Of a stretch of 64,000 nucleotides of DNA, positions 33,576 through 42,121 are shown piece after piece; position 1 is the stretch's first letter, and the number at the start of each line of letters is the position of its first letter. The stretch is taken from assembly GCA_033851265.1 (NCBI GenBank), contig JAWWOW010000004.1:248001-312000 (forward strand). Direction: 5' to 3'. The notes under the pieces are model-generated. The model saw only the letters and a list, made by a program, of their open reading frames with translations, was not told the origin of the DNA and made no database searches. The stretch is from JAWWOW01 sp033851265 (GTDB taxonomy: Bacteria > Actinomycetota > Actinomycetes > JAWWOW01). Made by a program: the position numbers and the translations under genes.

Positions 33576-34670
33576 GTGGTTCGGCGCAGCGTCGTCCCGG
33601 CGATCGCGGTCGCTGCTGTCATCGGGATCTCCACCGCTGGCGTTCTCACCGCTCACAGTGATCCGTCCTCGGCACCCCAGGCGGCTAGCAGCAGCTCAGT
33701 GGGTGCCGCCGCTGCCACCCAGCCGGTGCAAGCGACGATCACCCCCGGCGTTGCCCCGCTGCGTCACCTCGCGCAGCCGGACGTGTTCATCACCGCGGAT
33801 CGGTACTTGTCCACCGCGAAACTGACCGAGTTGCGCAAGGCAGTCCGCGCCCGCACCGTCACAGTGTTCGACGTCGGCACCCTGCGAGTGGGTGGCCGAC
33901 TCGTGCGCGCTCTCGGTGTGGACCCGGCACCGTTCCGTGGCTTCACCCCGCCGCCGACGGCGGCCTCAGATCAGTTGTGGGAAAACGTGGCGCAGGGTGA
34001 CGTCGTCGCGTCGTACGCCGTCGCTCGCACGCATCACCTGAGACTGGGCACCCCCGTCACGATGGTTTCGCGCACTGCACGGACTCAGCGCGTCGGTGCG
34101 TTCGCGGCATTCGGTTTCCCGCTGGTCGACGTCGTGATGAACCGATCGTCCGCATCGGCACTCGGCCTGCGCGTCGGGGTGGGAGTGATCCTGTCCGCGC
34201 CGGGTCGGAGTGCGACCGCGATCACCCGTGCGGCCCGACGCGTGCTCGGCCCACGCGCGAGCATCGTTGCGCTGCGCGAGGACGCGCCGTCGCACGCCGG
34301 CAAGCCGCGGACCTACCGCGAGCTCTACCAGGCCGCCGCGCGCACCTGCCCCGGGCTGTCGTGGACGATCCTCGCCGCCATCGGTCAGGTCGAAAGTGGT
34401 CACGGGGTCAATGTGGGGCCGTCCAGTGCCGGAGCGCTCGGGCCGATGCAGTTCATGCCGGCCACGTGGAAGGTGTGGGCGCGCGACGGTGACGGGGACC
34501 GCAAGGGCGACATCATGAACCCGTACGACGCGGTCTATGCCGCGGCGGCCTATCTCTGCCACAACGGCGCCGGCCTTGGCGGCAAGGACCTCGAGCGGGC
34601 GCTGTTCGCCTACAACCATGCCGACTGGTACGTCGCCGAGGTACTCGCGCTCGCCCGTCTTTACCGCTGA
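33576..34670 (+). CDS. Secreted lytic transglycosylase
   Basis: The 364-residue precursor has a signal peptide (RRSVVPAIAVAAVIGISTAG) and an alpha/beta middle region of unknown fold (about residues 60-230). A C-terminal SLT domain has the catalytic Glu in LAAIGQVESGHG, with GALGPMQFMPATW and ALFAYNHADWYV. It cleaves peptidoglycan glycan strands outside the membrane. The GTG start is preceded by AGGAGGTG at 5 nt, and the upstream open frame reads through the leader. The 113-nt leader contains a CCAC-TTCG-GTGG hairpin (33551-33562) two bases before the ribosome site. Confidence 0.88.
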   Translation: MVRRSVVPAIAVAAVIGISTAGVLTAHSDPSSAPQAASSSSVGAAAATQPVQATITPGVAPLRHLAQPDVFITADRYLSTAKLTELRKAVRARTVTVFDVGTLRVGGRLVRALGVDPAPFRGFTPPPTAASDQLWENVAQGDVVASYAVARTHHLRLGTPVTMVSRTARTQRVGAFAAFGFPLVDVVMNRSSASALGLRVGVGVILSAPGRSATAITRAARRVLGPRASIVALREDAPSHAGKPRTYRELYQAAARTCPGLSWTILAAIGQVESGHGVNVGPSSAGALGPMQFMPATWKVWARDGDGDRKGDIMNPYDAVYAAAAYLCHNGAGLGGKDLERALFAYNHADWYVAEVLALARLYR

Positions 34671-34687
34671 CGGGGTAGAAATGAGCC

Positions 34688-35374
34688 ATGACTGCGCCAC
34701 CGGGACCGGGTTACCCGGTCACCATTCCGCCGACTGAGCGGATACGTCTCGCGTACCAGTCGCGGGCGCAAAGCGATTACATCTTCTCGTTCTGGACCGC
34801 GTTGGGCTGGTTCATCCTGACGTTCGGCATCTATGGCTACTACGTCCTCTACCAGCTGATCCGTCGAAGCCGAGACCACAACCGCCGACGGCTCGAGCTG
34901 CTCGACGCGACGACGACCTATGCGTGGGACCGCGCCGTCGCACAAGGCAAGGCGGAAGAGCTGCGACCGCGTTTCGAGCAGGTGGCAGTCAGTCTCGAAC
35001 CGATGCGGCGCATGACCGCTGACTTTCGCGATCCGGTCATCTGGCTGGTGCTGGCCTTCGTCGCCAGCGGCATAGTGCATTTCGTTGCGTACGTGTTGCT
35101 CGACCAAGACCTCGTCAAGCACGAGTGGGGCGAACGTGCTGCACAGGCTCAGCTCGCCGAGATTCTGACCATCGTCGGCGTGATCGTGCATCCGACAGGC
35201 CCGCCGACGAAGCGCAACCACAACTATGTCGGCCGAGTTATCGCCACGATCTGCAGTCTTGGGTTCTACGGGTTCTGGTGGACCTCCGACGTCATGTCCG
35301 ATGGCAACAAGCACTTCTATGAAGACTGGCGTTGGGAGGACGAGCTCGCGGCCGCCGTTCAGGCGGCTGCGTGA
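34688..35374 (+). CDS. Hypothetical membrane protein
   Basis: This 228-residue protein has about four membrane segments: FWTALGWFILTFGIYGYYVLY near residues 36-56, VIWLVLAFVASGIVHFVAYVLL near 117-138, AEILTIVGVIV, and VIATICSLGFYGFWW. A charged loop of 50 residues lies between the first two. The FGIYGYYVLYQL/GFYGFWW pair resembles DUF4234-like proteins, but this is only a resemblance. It overlaps the ferrochelatase gene start by 4 nt and may be co-transcribed with it. The function is unknown. Confidence 0.7.
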   Translation: MTAPPGPGYPVTIPPTERIRLAYQSRAQSDYIFSFWTALGWFILTFGIYGYYVLYQLIRRSRDHNRRRLELLDATTTYAWDRAVAQGKAEELRPRFEQVAVSLEPMRRMTADFRDPVIWLVLAFVASGIVHFVAYVLLDQDLVKHEWGERAAQAQLAEILTIVGVIVHPTGPPTKRNHNYVGRVIATICSLGFYGFWWTSDVMSDGNKHFYEDWRWEDELAAAVQAAA

Positions 35375-36402
35375 GTGATCCGACGGCGTACGACGCGATC
35401 CTGCTGCTGTCGTTCGGCGGGCCGGAGAAGCCCGACGACGTCATGCCGTTCCTCGACCATGTCGTGCGCGGCCGCCGGGTCCCCGCGGAGCGCATGGCAG
35501 CTGTAGCCGAGCACTACTTGGCACGCGGTGGCGTCAGCCCGCTCAACGGCATCAACCGCGAGCTGCGAGCTGCGATCGAGCAGGGGCTCGCTGACGCAGG
35601 TTTGCCGTTGCCGGTCTATTGGGGCAACCGGCATTGGCATCCATTCGTTGAGCACACAGTGCGTCGGATGCGTGACGACGGCGTACGCCGAGCCCTCACG
35701 TTCGTCACCAGTGCCTACTCGTCGTACTCGGCGTGCCGGCAGTACCAAGACGACATCGGTCTGGCACGTGCAGCGGTCGGTGACGGCGCACCGGAGATCG
35801 ACCGGATTCGCCATTACTTCGACCATCCCGGCTTCATCGAACCGTTCGTGGCATCGACCGTGGCTGCACTGTCTCAGGTCCCCGCGGGCTCACATCTGGT
35901 GTTCACAGCGCACTCGATTCCCCGGCACATGGCTGACGTGAGTGGACCGGAGGGCGGGCTCTACCCGGCGCAGCTACGCGCCGCAAGCCAGCTCGTTGCC
36001 GACGGCGTTGCGCAGTCAACCGGGACGAGCCGTTCACATGCACTCGCCTACCAAAGCGCGAGTGGAGTCATGGATGTGCCGTGGCTCGAACCGGACGTGG
36101 GTGACCACCTGCGCGTCGAGCATCGCAACGGCGCTCCGGGAGTGGTGCTCGTGCCGATCGGCTTCACCGCCGACCACATGGAAGTCGTCCATGACCTCGA
36201 TGTCGAGGCTGCCGCCGTCGCAGCCGAGCTCGGGTTGCCGTATGCGCGCGCTGCAACGCCGGGGACGCACCCGGCGTACGTCGCAATGATCGTCGAACTG
36301 ATCCGAGAGCGGCTCGACCCGTCCGTGCCACGGCGTGCACTGTCCACGTTGGGTCCGGCGCACGACCGGTGTCCGGTGGAGTGCTGCCTGCACCGCGAGT
36401 AG
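35371..36402 (+). CDS. hemH: Ferrochelatase (coproporphyrin III type expected)
   Basis: This 343-residue enzyme inserts Fe2+ into a porphyrin. In actinobacteria the substrate is normally coproporphyrin III. The motif FTAHSIPRHMADVSG holds His181, and LSFGGPEKPDDVMPF forms the N-terminal strand-loop. Cys122 (YSACRQY) together with Cys334, Cys338 and Cys339 (RCPVECCLH) may bind a [2Fe-2S] cluster like the one in the M. tuberculosis enzyme. The GTG overlaps the upstream stop (GTGA). The stop codon TAG is the beginning of the IMPase -10 hexamer. Confidence 0.9.
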   Translation: MSDPTAYDAILLLSFGGPEKPDDVMPFLDHVVRGRRVPAERMAAVAEHYLARGGVSPLNGINRELRAAIEQGLADAGLPLPVYWGNRHWHPFVEHTVRRMRDDGVRRALTFVTSAYSSYSACRQYQDDIGLARAAVGDGAPEIDRIRHYFDHPGFIEPFVASTVAALSQVPAGSHLVFTAHSIPRHMADVSGPEGGLYPAQLRAASQLVADGVAQSTGTSRSHALAYQSASGVMDVPWLEPDVGDHLRVEHRNGAPGVVLVPIGFTADHMEVVHDLDVEAAAVAAELGLPYARAATPGTHPAYVAMIVELIRERLDPSVPRRALSTLGPAHDRCPVECCLHRE

Positions 36403-36405
36403 CGT
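36400..36405 (+). promoter_or_regulatory. -10 element for the IMPase gene, overlapping the hemH stop
   Basis: TAGCGT shares its TAG with the hemH stop codon and ends 6 nt before the GTG start of the inositol monophosphatase gene. Confidence 0.5.
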
Positions 36406-36411
36406 CCCCGC

Positions 36412-37194
36412 GTGACCGCACCTGACCCGCACGAACTGCTGACCCTCGCCGTTGAGGTTGCGACCAGCGCCGGGGAGTTGTTGCTGACCGAGCGCCCGGC
36501 CGGCTCGATCGAGACCGGTTCCAAGACCAGCCCCACCGACCTCGTCACGGTGATGGACACGCGGGTCGAGGCGCACATCGCGGATCGCCTGCGAGCAGAC
36601 CGGCCGCACGACGGATTCCTCGGTGAGGAAGGTGGCGCTCAGGTCGGGGACAGCGGCGTGCGGTGGATCGTCGATCCGATCGACGGCACCGTGAACTACC
36701 GCTACCGGCTCCCGCATTGGAGTGTTTCGATCGCCGCGGAGGTCGATGGTGTCGTTGTCGCCGGGGTTGTCGTCGACCCGTCCCTGGGCGAGACGTGGAC
36801 GGCTGTGCGCGGTGAGGGCGCGCGTTGCAATGACGCACCGGTGGCGTGCACCACCGAGTCGCGGCTGGAACAGGCGCTCGTCGGCACCGGCTTCGGGTAC
36901 GCCGCCGCGTTGCGCGCGCGTCAGGCCGAGGTGCTGCGAACGGTCTTGCCACGGGTTCGTGACATCCGTCGGGTTGGTTCATGTGCGATCGACCTCTGCT
37001 GGGTCGCTGCCGGCCGTCTTGACGCTTACTACGAACTGGGTCCCCAAGTCTGGGACTACTCCGCGGGCGGGCTCATCTGCGAGGAAGCCGGTGCGTCGTT
37101 CGAGGTGCGACCAGGAAAGCCGGATCCGCCCGCACTGGTGATCGCCGCGTCGCCAGCGTTGTTCACGCCGTTGCAACAGCTAGTGGAAGGGTGA
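36412..37194 (+). CDS. Inositol monophosphatase family protein
   Basis: This 260-residue Mg2+-dependent phosphatase of the IMPase/FBPase-like family has the metal motifs GEEGG, WIVDPIDGTVNY (about residues 82-93) and C-terminal WDYSAGGLICEEAG. It hydrolyses inositol phosphate, histidinol phosphate or fructose bisphosphate; the exact substrate cannot be read. In actinobacteria this gene commonly follows the ferrochelatase gene. It has its own leaderless-type promoter. The stop overlaps the DUF3224 gene (GTGA). Confidence 0.88.
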   Translation: MTAPDPHELLTLAVEVATSAGELLLTERPAGSIETGSKTSPTDLVTVMDTRVEAHIADRLRADRPHDGFLGEEGGAQVGDSGVRWIVDPIDGTVNYRYRLPHWSVSIAAEVDGVVVAGVVVDPSLGETWTAVRGEGARCNDAPVACTTESRLEQALVGTGFGYAAALRARQAEVLRTVLPRVRDIRRVGSCAIDLCWVAAGRLDAYYELGPQVWDYSAGGLICEEAGASFEVRPGKPDPPALVIAASPALFTPLQQLVEG

Positions 37195-37601
37195 GCACCG
37201 TGCACAAGATTGCGACAGCGTCGTTCGACATCGACTCGTGGGACGAGACGCCGTGGGATCAAGGGCCCGGCGCCAAGCTCAGTCGGGCTCGCGTCACCAA
37301 GTCCTTCCGCGGCGAGATCGAAGGTACGAGCGTGGCGGAGCTGCTGCTGGCGAATGCGCAGGACACCGCATCACGGGCTTACGTCGGCTTCGAACGAATC
37401 ACCGCGTCCATCCACGGCCGGCTGGGCAGCTTCGTCCTGCACCACACCGCGACGGCATCCGTGTTCGGACATGCAGTGTCGTGGTCGATCGTCCCGGACA
37501 CCGGCACGGGTGGGCTCGAACGCATCAGTGGAGAAGCCCAGATCGTGCAGACGCGTAACGGCGGCCACGAGATCACGCTCGACTACGAGCTCGACCTGTA
37601 G
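37191..37601 (+). CDS. DUF3224 domain protein
   Basis: This 136-residue protein matches DUF3224, an allene-oxide-cyclase-like beta-barrel family: SFDIDSWDETPWD, VTKSFRGEIEGTS, YVGFERITASIHGRLGSFVL and GHEITLDYEL near the end. No function is established. The GTG start overlaps the IMPase stop, so it is translated by coupling. It converges on the TIGR03084 gene with adjoining stops. Confidence 0.82.
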   Translation: MSTVHKIATASFDIDSWDETPWDQGPGAKLSRARVTKSFRGEIEGTSVAELLLANAQDTASRAYVGFERITASIHGRLGSFVLHHTATASVFGHAVSWSIVPDTGTGGLERISGEAQIVQTRNGGHEITLDYELDL

Positions 37602-38405
37602 CTAGTACGCCGGTAATCCCGGCCGGCGGCCAGCACCGGCCGGTCCGGCAAACGCCTGCGCGATGGACAGCCATTCCGTCGCGACCGGCCCCTCGGCTAC
37701 GACATCGGTGTCATCGATGTGTCGCCGCTGGGTGACGAGCAGACAGAAGCCGTGCGCGGATCCAGTCACCCGATCCGCTCCGCCCTCTGGCCCCCATGCC
37801 CACGTCGACCCATTGGGAGCTTTGAGCTCGACGCGGACTTGCACGGGTGGCACGTCGCGACCTTGAGCCACGAACGAGAAGCGATAGGTCTGTACGCCGA
37901 TGTGCGCGACGTGGCGCAGCCGTTCCGTCGCGGCGCGGCGTACTGCTAACGCGTCTGCGACGTCCTGTCCGTGTGCCCACGTTTCCATCAACCGGGCGGT
38001 GCAAAATGAGACCGCACCCATGTCTGGTCCGTACCACGGCATCCGAGCCGCAGGATCCACTGCGCGGAAAGCGTCGATGAGTTCGGTGCGCGCGGACCGC
38101 CACCAGGCGAGTACGTCGTCGACAGACATCGCGCGACCGCGAATCACCGCTGCGTTGATGAATCCTTCCGGATCCGCCCACACCTGTTCGAGTCCTGCAC
38201 GGAACTCATCGGGCGCCGTCATCGACTGTGTTGCCGCCTCGTCGAAGTAGGCGAGGTGGCTGATGGTGTCGCGCACCGACCAGCCGTCCGCCGGTGTCGC
38301 GAGGTCCCAATCGCTGTCGGAGCTCGAGGTGACGAGAGTGTCGAGGTCCGCGTGTTCGGCGACGAGATCCGTGACGATTTCATCGAGGGTCGGTCGGGTA
38401 GGCAC
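37602..38405 (-). CDS. TIGR03084-family protein (mycothiol/DinB-like fold)
   Basis: This 267-residue protein belongs to the TIGR03084 group. The N-terminal MDMPI/DinB four-helix domain includes TPADGWSVRDTISHLAYFDE and RLMETWAHGQDVADAL, which hold the expected metal-ligand His residues. The C-terminal wHTH-like or beta domain ends with a SHGFCLLVTQRR-type stretch. Such proteins may use mycothiol; the substrate is unknown. It is divergent from the beta-helix gene with 47 nt between starts. This is the second MDMPI-fold protein in the window. Confidence 0.83.
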   Translation of the reverse strand: MPTRPTLDEIVTDLVAEHADLDTLVTSSSDSDWDLATPADGWSVRDTISHLAYFDEAATQSMTAPDEFRAGLEQVWADPEGFINAAVIRGRAMSVDDVLAWWRSARTELIDAFRAVDPAARMPWYGPDMGAVSFCTARLMETWAHGQDVADALAVRRAATERLRHVAHIGVQTYRFSFVAQGRDVPPVQVRVELKAPNGSTWAWGPEGGADRVTGSAHGFCLLVTQRRHIDDTDVVAEGPVATEWLSIAQAFAGPAGAGRRPGLPAY

Positions 38406-38437
38406 GGAGGGTCATATTGCCTGATCGCTGCCGCCGG

Positions 38438-38443
38438 TAAGGT
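38438..38443 (+). promoter_or_regulatory. -10 element for the beta-helix surface protein
   Basis: TAAGGT, a strong actinobacterial -10, lies 9 nt before the ATG at 38453. The 5' leader would be only 0-3 nt. Confidence 0.5.
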
Positions 38444-38452
38444 CACCCCCAT

Positions 38453-40471
38453 ATGAGGCGTTTGATGGGTCGTCGCGCACTGGCCGTGCTCGTTGCAAGT
38501 GCAGCCATAGCAGCAACCGCTGGAATCGTCACTGCTGGTCCGGCATCCGCGCACGAAGAGCGCGCCGCGCTCTTCCCAACCGGCCAAGGTCATTGGATCA
38601 ACTCGCCGCGCGCCTACTCCGCGGCCCGTCCGCACATCGTCGTGTGCCAACCCGACAGCGCCCAGCGCATCGCCAACCTTTCCGACCCGACGATTCGGCA
38701 CCGGAACGAGCAGCTACTGAAGCAGTGCGCGTTCCATTCGATCCAGCTTGCGGTTGATGCGGTGAAGAAACAGAAGACCGACATCTGGCTCCTGCCGGGC
38801 CTTTACACCGAAGCGCAGTACGACGGGGCTCCCAAGGGCGCGTGCGCACAGCTGAAGTCGTCGCGAGACACCGACTTCATCGGCACCTTGGAAGACCCAA
38901 CGGGCCAACCCGCGAAAACGTCAGATGGCAGCCCGGTCGCCCTGAGCTACGGCGACCAACTGCGCTGCCCACACAACCTCAACCTCGTCGCGATCCTCGG
39001 TGACAAGACCCCGGTCGCAGATCCATCGACACAAGAGACGCCGCAGACCATCAAGTGCGACTCTGTGTTGTGCGGCGTCCAGCTCGCAGGCACGGGGCAG
39101 TCGCCGTACGACGTCGTACTAGACAACCGGTTCTCGAAGCTCAACGGCATCCGGGCGGACCGTGTTGACGGCGTCATCATCAGCAACTTCACGATCCAGC
39201 GGACCGAGTTCAACGGTCTCTACATCATGGAGAGCGACGGGTATCTCATCGATCACATGGTGACCCGGGCCGACGAGGAGTACGGCATCCTCACGTTCGC
39301 GGGAGACCACGGGACCATCCAGAACAACGAGGCCTACTTCAACGGCGACTCCGGCATCTACCCCGGGGCCGCGTCCGACGTCAACGGCGACAACCTCAAT
39401 TTCCCGGTGACGCGCTACGCCGTGATCGTGCGCAACAACGACTCCCACGACAACAACCTCGGCTACTCGGGCACCGGCGGAAACTCGGTGTGGGTGCATC
39501 ACAACAAGTTCCATCACAACGGGACCGGCCTGACGACGGACAGCTTCTTCCCGAACCATCCCGGTCTTCCGCAGGATCACTCCCGGTTCGGACCGGCGAA
39601 CGAGATCTACGGCAACAACCAGAACTACTTCGCGTGGAACGAGTTCTCCGCAGATCCACCCTGCGCGAAGCCGATCGAGCAGCGGGGCTACCTGGAGAAG
39701 GGCGTTGTCTGCCCGTCCGTTCTCGGGATCGTGGGCGGCGGTCTCGCTATCGCGGGTGGCAACTTCAACTCCGTCGACCACAACAAGATGTGGGACAACT
39801 GGCGTAGCGCGACAGTTCAGATCTGGGTACCAGCGATCCTGCGGCACGAGACCGATCCCGGACTCGCGTACGACACATCGAGCAACAACCACTACGTCGC
39901 CAACCGCCTCGGAGAGAACCTCGCGGGCCCCTGGCGGCAGCCCAACGGCATCGACTTCTTCTGGGACAAGGAGGGCGCCGGCAACTGTTGGACCGCCAAC
40001 ACCGCCCTTGGCGGGCCGGTCACCAACAACCCGGAGGCAGGGACGCTGCCCGGCACGTGCACCAACCAGGGTCAGGGCATCCTCTGGAAGGGGCAGCTCA
40101 CCTCGCCCAACAACCCGGGCACGTCGGCAATCACCGATCCCGCGTTCCTGAGCTGCAGCCAGTACGACGGGCAGGCAACTGCACCCGGCGTATACGAAAC
40201 CTGTGCGTGGTTTCACACCCCCGCGCAGCCGGCGGGCAGGCAGGGGCCGGCGTACGACTTCACGCCCTACAAAGCGCCCTTTGTCGATCCCCAGCACGTC
40301 GCGCCGTTGAAACCGACGACCACGACAACCAAGCCGTCTGTCGATAACACCGGCGACAACGCGGGGAACGGCCTGGCTACAACAGGCGGTGGCATCGGGT
40401 TGGCCCTATTGGGGCTGACTGCGATCGGTGCAGCGCTCTGGTTACGACGCACCCGCCGCCCAATCGCGTGA
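38453..40471 (+). CDS. Secreted right-handed beta-helix protein with LAxTG sortase signal
   Basis: The 672-residue precursor has a signal peptide (RRALAVLVASAAIAATAGIV, cleavage near ASAHEE). The parallel beta-helix domain has repeated N-rich turns (NNEAYFNGDSGIY, NNDSHDNNLGYSG, HHNKFHHNGTGL) from about 220 to 450. After a Thr/Pro linker it ends in a cell-wall sorting signal: LATTG, a hydrophobic helix, then LRRTRR. LAxTG is the class E sortase motif, so the protein should be linked to the wall. The substrate may be a polysaccharide; catalytic residues were not identified. It is coupled (GTGA) to the next gene. Confidence 0.83.
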   Translation: MRRLMGRRALAVLVASAAIAATAGIVTAGPASAHEERAALFPTGQGHWINSPRAYSAARPHIVVCQPDSAQRIANLSDPTIRHRNEQLLKQCAFHSIQLAVDAVKKQKTDIWLLPGLYTEAQYDGAPKGACAQLKSSRDTDFIGTLEDPTGQPAKTSDGSPVALSYGDQLRCPHNLNLVAILGDKTPVADPSTQETPQTIKCDSVLCGVQLAGTGQSPYDVVLDNRFSKLNGIRADRVDGVIISNFTIQRTEFNGLYIMESDGYLIDHMVTRADEEYGILTFAGDHGTIQNNEAYFNGDSGIYPGAASDVNGDNLNFPVTRYAVIVRNNDSHDNNLGYSGTGGNSVWVHHNKFHHNGTGLTTDSFFPNHPGLPQDHSRFGPANEIYGNNQNYFAWNEFSADPPCAKPIEQRGYLEKGVVCPSVLGIVGGGLAIAGGNFNSVDHNKMWDNWRSATVQIWVPAILRHETDPGLAYDTSSNNHYVANRLGENLAGPWRQPNGIDFFWDKEGAGNCWTANTALGGPVTNNPEAGTLPGTCTNQGQGILWKGQLTSPNNPGTSAITDPAFLSCSQYDGQATAPGVYETCAWFHTPAQPAGRQGPAYDFTPYKAPFVDPQHVAPLKPTTTTTKPSVDNTGDNAGNGLATTGGGIGLALLGLTAIGAALWLRRTRRPIA

Positions 40472-41088
40472 GCACTGGGAACGACCAGGGCCGGCGATGG
40501 GTCATCCCGGCCCTGGTTGCCGTTGGTGTCGCCCTGATCGTGCTCGCCGCCTCCGTGCTGGTGCTCTCTCGCTATGCACCTCTGACAACGACTGATGCGT
40601 CGGCGATCGATGCCCCCGCGGGACCGGCAGTCACGGTGCCGTACGGCAAGACGCGGCTGCAGTCCGTCTTGTACGTCGACCGCGCGACGATGCGCTATTC
40701 CTTTGTCCTGCACAACAAGGGTTCGGTGGGAGTCACCGTCACCGGATTCGACATGGCCCACGGGCCGAGTTACCTCGTCCGGCCGGTTGGCTACGCCGTC
40801 GGGGGCAGCACTGTGGCGCAGGCGGCCGGACCGACCGCGCGCTTTCACTCGTTCGGGCTGGGCGGTGGATCAAACCGTGTTGTCACTGTCACGTTGGAGT
40901 TCGTTAACTGCCAGCGCATCAGCCCGCGCTCGGGCACGAATCTCGAGCACATCACCGTTCATTACCGCGGCCTTGGTTTGGTGCCGCGTAGCCAGCGGGT
41001 GACGTTTCCCGACCTGGTGCGCATCGGCTCACCAGCCAACGACAACCGCTGCCCCCACGTGACAGCGGGCAGCCGCCCACCCGGCTGA
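40468..41088 (+). CDS. Hypothetical membrane-anchored exported protein
   Basis: This 206-residue protein has an N-terminal signal anchor (WVIPALVAVGVALIVLAASVLVL, shown here only by its bounds: residues 11-33) and an outer domain. The outer domain is beta-rich (MRYSFVLHNKGSVGVTVTG, VVTVTLEFVNC). Two Cys (in VNCQRIS and NRCPH) could form a disulfide. The fold looks immunoglobulin-like, but no family is recognised. The start overlaps the stop of the beta-helix gene, so the two may act together at the wall. Confidence 0.7.
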   Translation: MSTGNDQGRRWVIPALVAVGVALIVLAASVLVLSRYAPLTTTDASAIDAPAGPAVTVPYGKTRLQSVLYVDRATMRYSFVLHNKGSVGVTVTGFDMAHGPSYLVRPVGYAVGGSTVAQAAGPTARFHSFGLGGGSNRVVTVTLEFVNCQRISPRSGTNLEHITVHYRGLGLVPRSQRVTFPDLVRIGSPANDNRCPHVTAGSRPPG

Positions 41089-41108
41089 CCACGTCAGCTG
41101 CCGATCCG

Positions 41109-41633
41109 CTAGTCCAACTTGCGGAGTTCCTTCCGGTACCACGCACCGTTCTCGACATACCGGCGTACCGCTTCCGCGATCGCCTGCGGCTGACCGTCGG
41201 GCTGGCCGTCCCGGATCTTGGCGGGCACGCCGATCGCCTGGGTGCCCGCGGGCACGTCCATCCGGGGCGGAACCAGTGCGCCGGCCGCGACCAGGGCACC
41301 GGACCTGACCACCGCGAGATGCAGGACCACTGATCCGGACCCGATCAGCGACCGATCTTCGACCAGGCAGCCCTCGAGATGGGCGAGATGTCCGATGACG
41401 CACTCCGCTCCAATTCGCGTCGGGAGTTCCTCTGTGGCGTGGATCACAGTGCCGTCCTGGATCGAGGTCCGGGCACCGATCGTGATCTCCCCGTAATCGC
41501 CCCGGAGCACGGCCTGCGGCCACACGGTGGCCTCAGCGCCAATCGTGACGCTGCCGATTACGACGGCGTCCGGGTGGACATAGGCAGTCGGGTCAATGGC
41601 CGGCTCCCGGTCACCGATGGCATAGATCGACAC
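41109..41633 (-). CDS. Gamma-carbonic anhydrase family protein
   Basis: This 174-residue protein is a left-handed beta-helix of hexapeptide repeats (VVIGSVTIGAEATVWP) with the three zinc His in VIHATEE and GHLAHLEG (about residues 65-90). The C-terminal helix is ENGAWYRKELRKL. It is in the PaaY/YrdA group, whose members are zinc hydrolases or carbonic anhydrases. GAGGGG precedes the GTG. It is convergent with the membrane-anchored protein gene. Confidence 0.87.
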   Translation of the reverse strand: MSIYAIGDREPAIDPTAYVHPDAVVIGSVTIGAEATVWPQAVLRGDYGEITIGARTSIQDGTVIHATEELPTRIGAECVIGHLAHLEGCLVEDRSLIGSGSVVLHLAVVRSGALVAAGALVPPRMDVPAGTQAIGVPAKIRDGQPDGQPQAIAEAVRRYVENGAWYRKELRKLD

Positions 41634-41821
41634 AGATCACCCCTCGCGCTGCGATTCGGACTGGACGGGGACGGTTTCGCGAGGCATCCTTCCCGTCCCA
41701 GTGGTTGGGGGGGACACCCACCCCGTCATGGCGCGTCGTCGGCACGCCGCGCTGGTTGGGCACAAACCGGGGTCGCTGTGCGTTACACGGCAGCGCACCC
41801 CCCTATGGAGGCACGAAAAAG

Positions 41822-42121
41822 ATGGCAACCGACTACGACAGTCCTCGCAAGAGCGACGATGACGTCAGCGAGGACAGTCTTGAAGAACTGAAGGCGCGCC
41901 GGGCTGACAAGGCCGCCAGCAGCGTAGATGTGGACGAGACCGAGCTGGCCGAGAACCTCGAGCTGCCCGGTGCCGATCTCTCGAACGAGGAGCTGTCCGT
42001 CCGCGTGCTGCCGCGGCAGGCCGACGAGTTCACCTGCTCGCGGTGTTTCCTCGTGCATCACCGCAGTCAGCTGGCCAGCGACAAGGGCGGCCAGCTCGTC
42101 TGCCGTGACTGCGCCGCATAA
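41822..42121 (+). CDS. DUF4193 zinc-binding protein
   Basis: This 99-residue protein has an acidic N-terminal half and a C-terminal zinc ribbon: FTCSRCFLVHHRSQL and LVCRDC. It matches DUF4193, found in almost all actinobacteria beside dut. Its role is unknown; a transcription or ribosome-associated role has been suggested only by context. The ATG follows GGAGG (11-nt spacing). It overlaps the next gene by 17 nt in another frame. DUF3093 is usually next in this cluster but was not found. Confidence 0.87.
   Translation: MATDYDSPRKSDDDVSEDSLEELKARRADKAASSVDVDETELAENLELPGADLSNEELSVRVLPRQADEFTCSRCFLVHHRSQLASDKGGQLVCRDCAA

Noticed and set aside
39119..40297. Minus-strand frame of 392 codons
   Set aside because: Antisense to the beta-helix protein; Val/Gly/Arg-rich with no motif.
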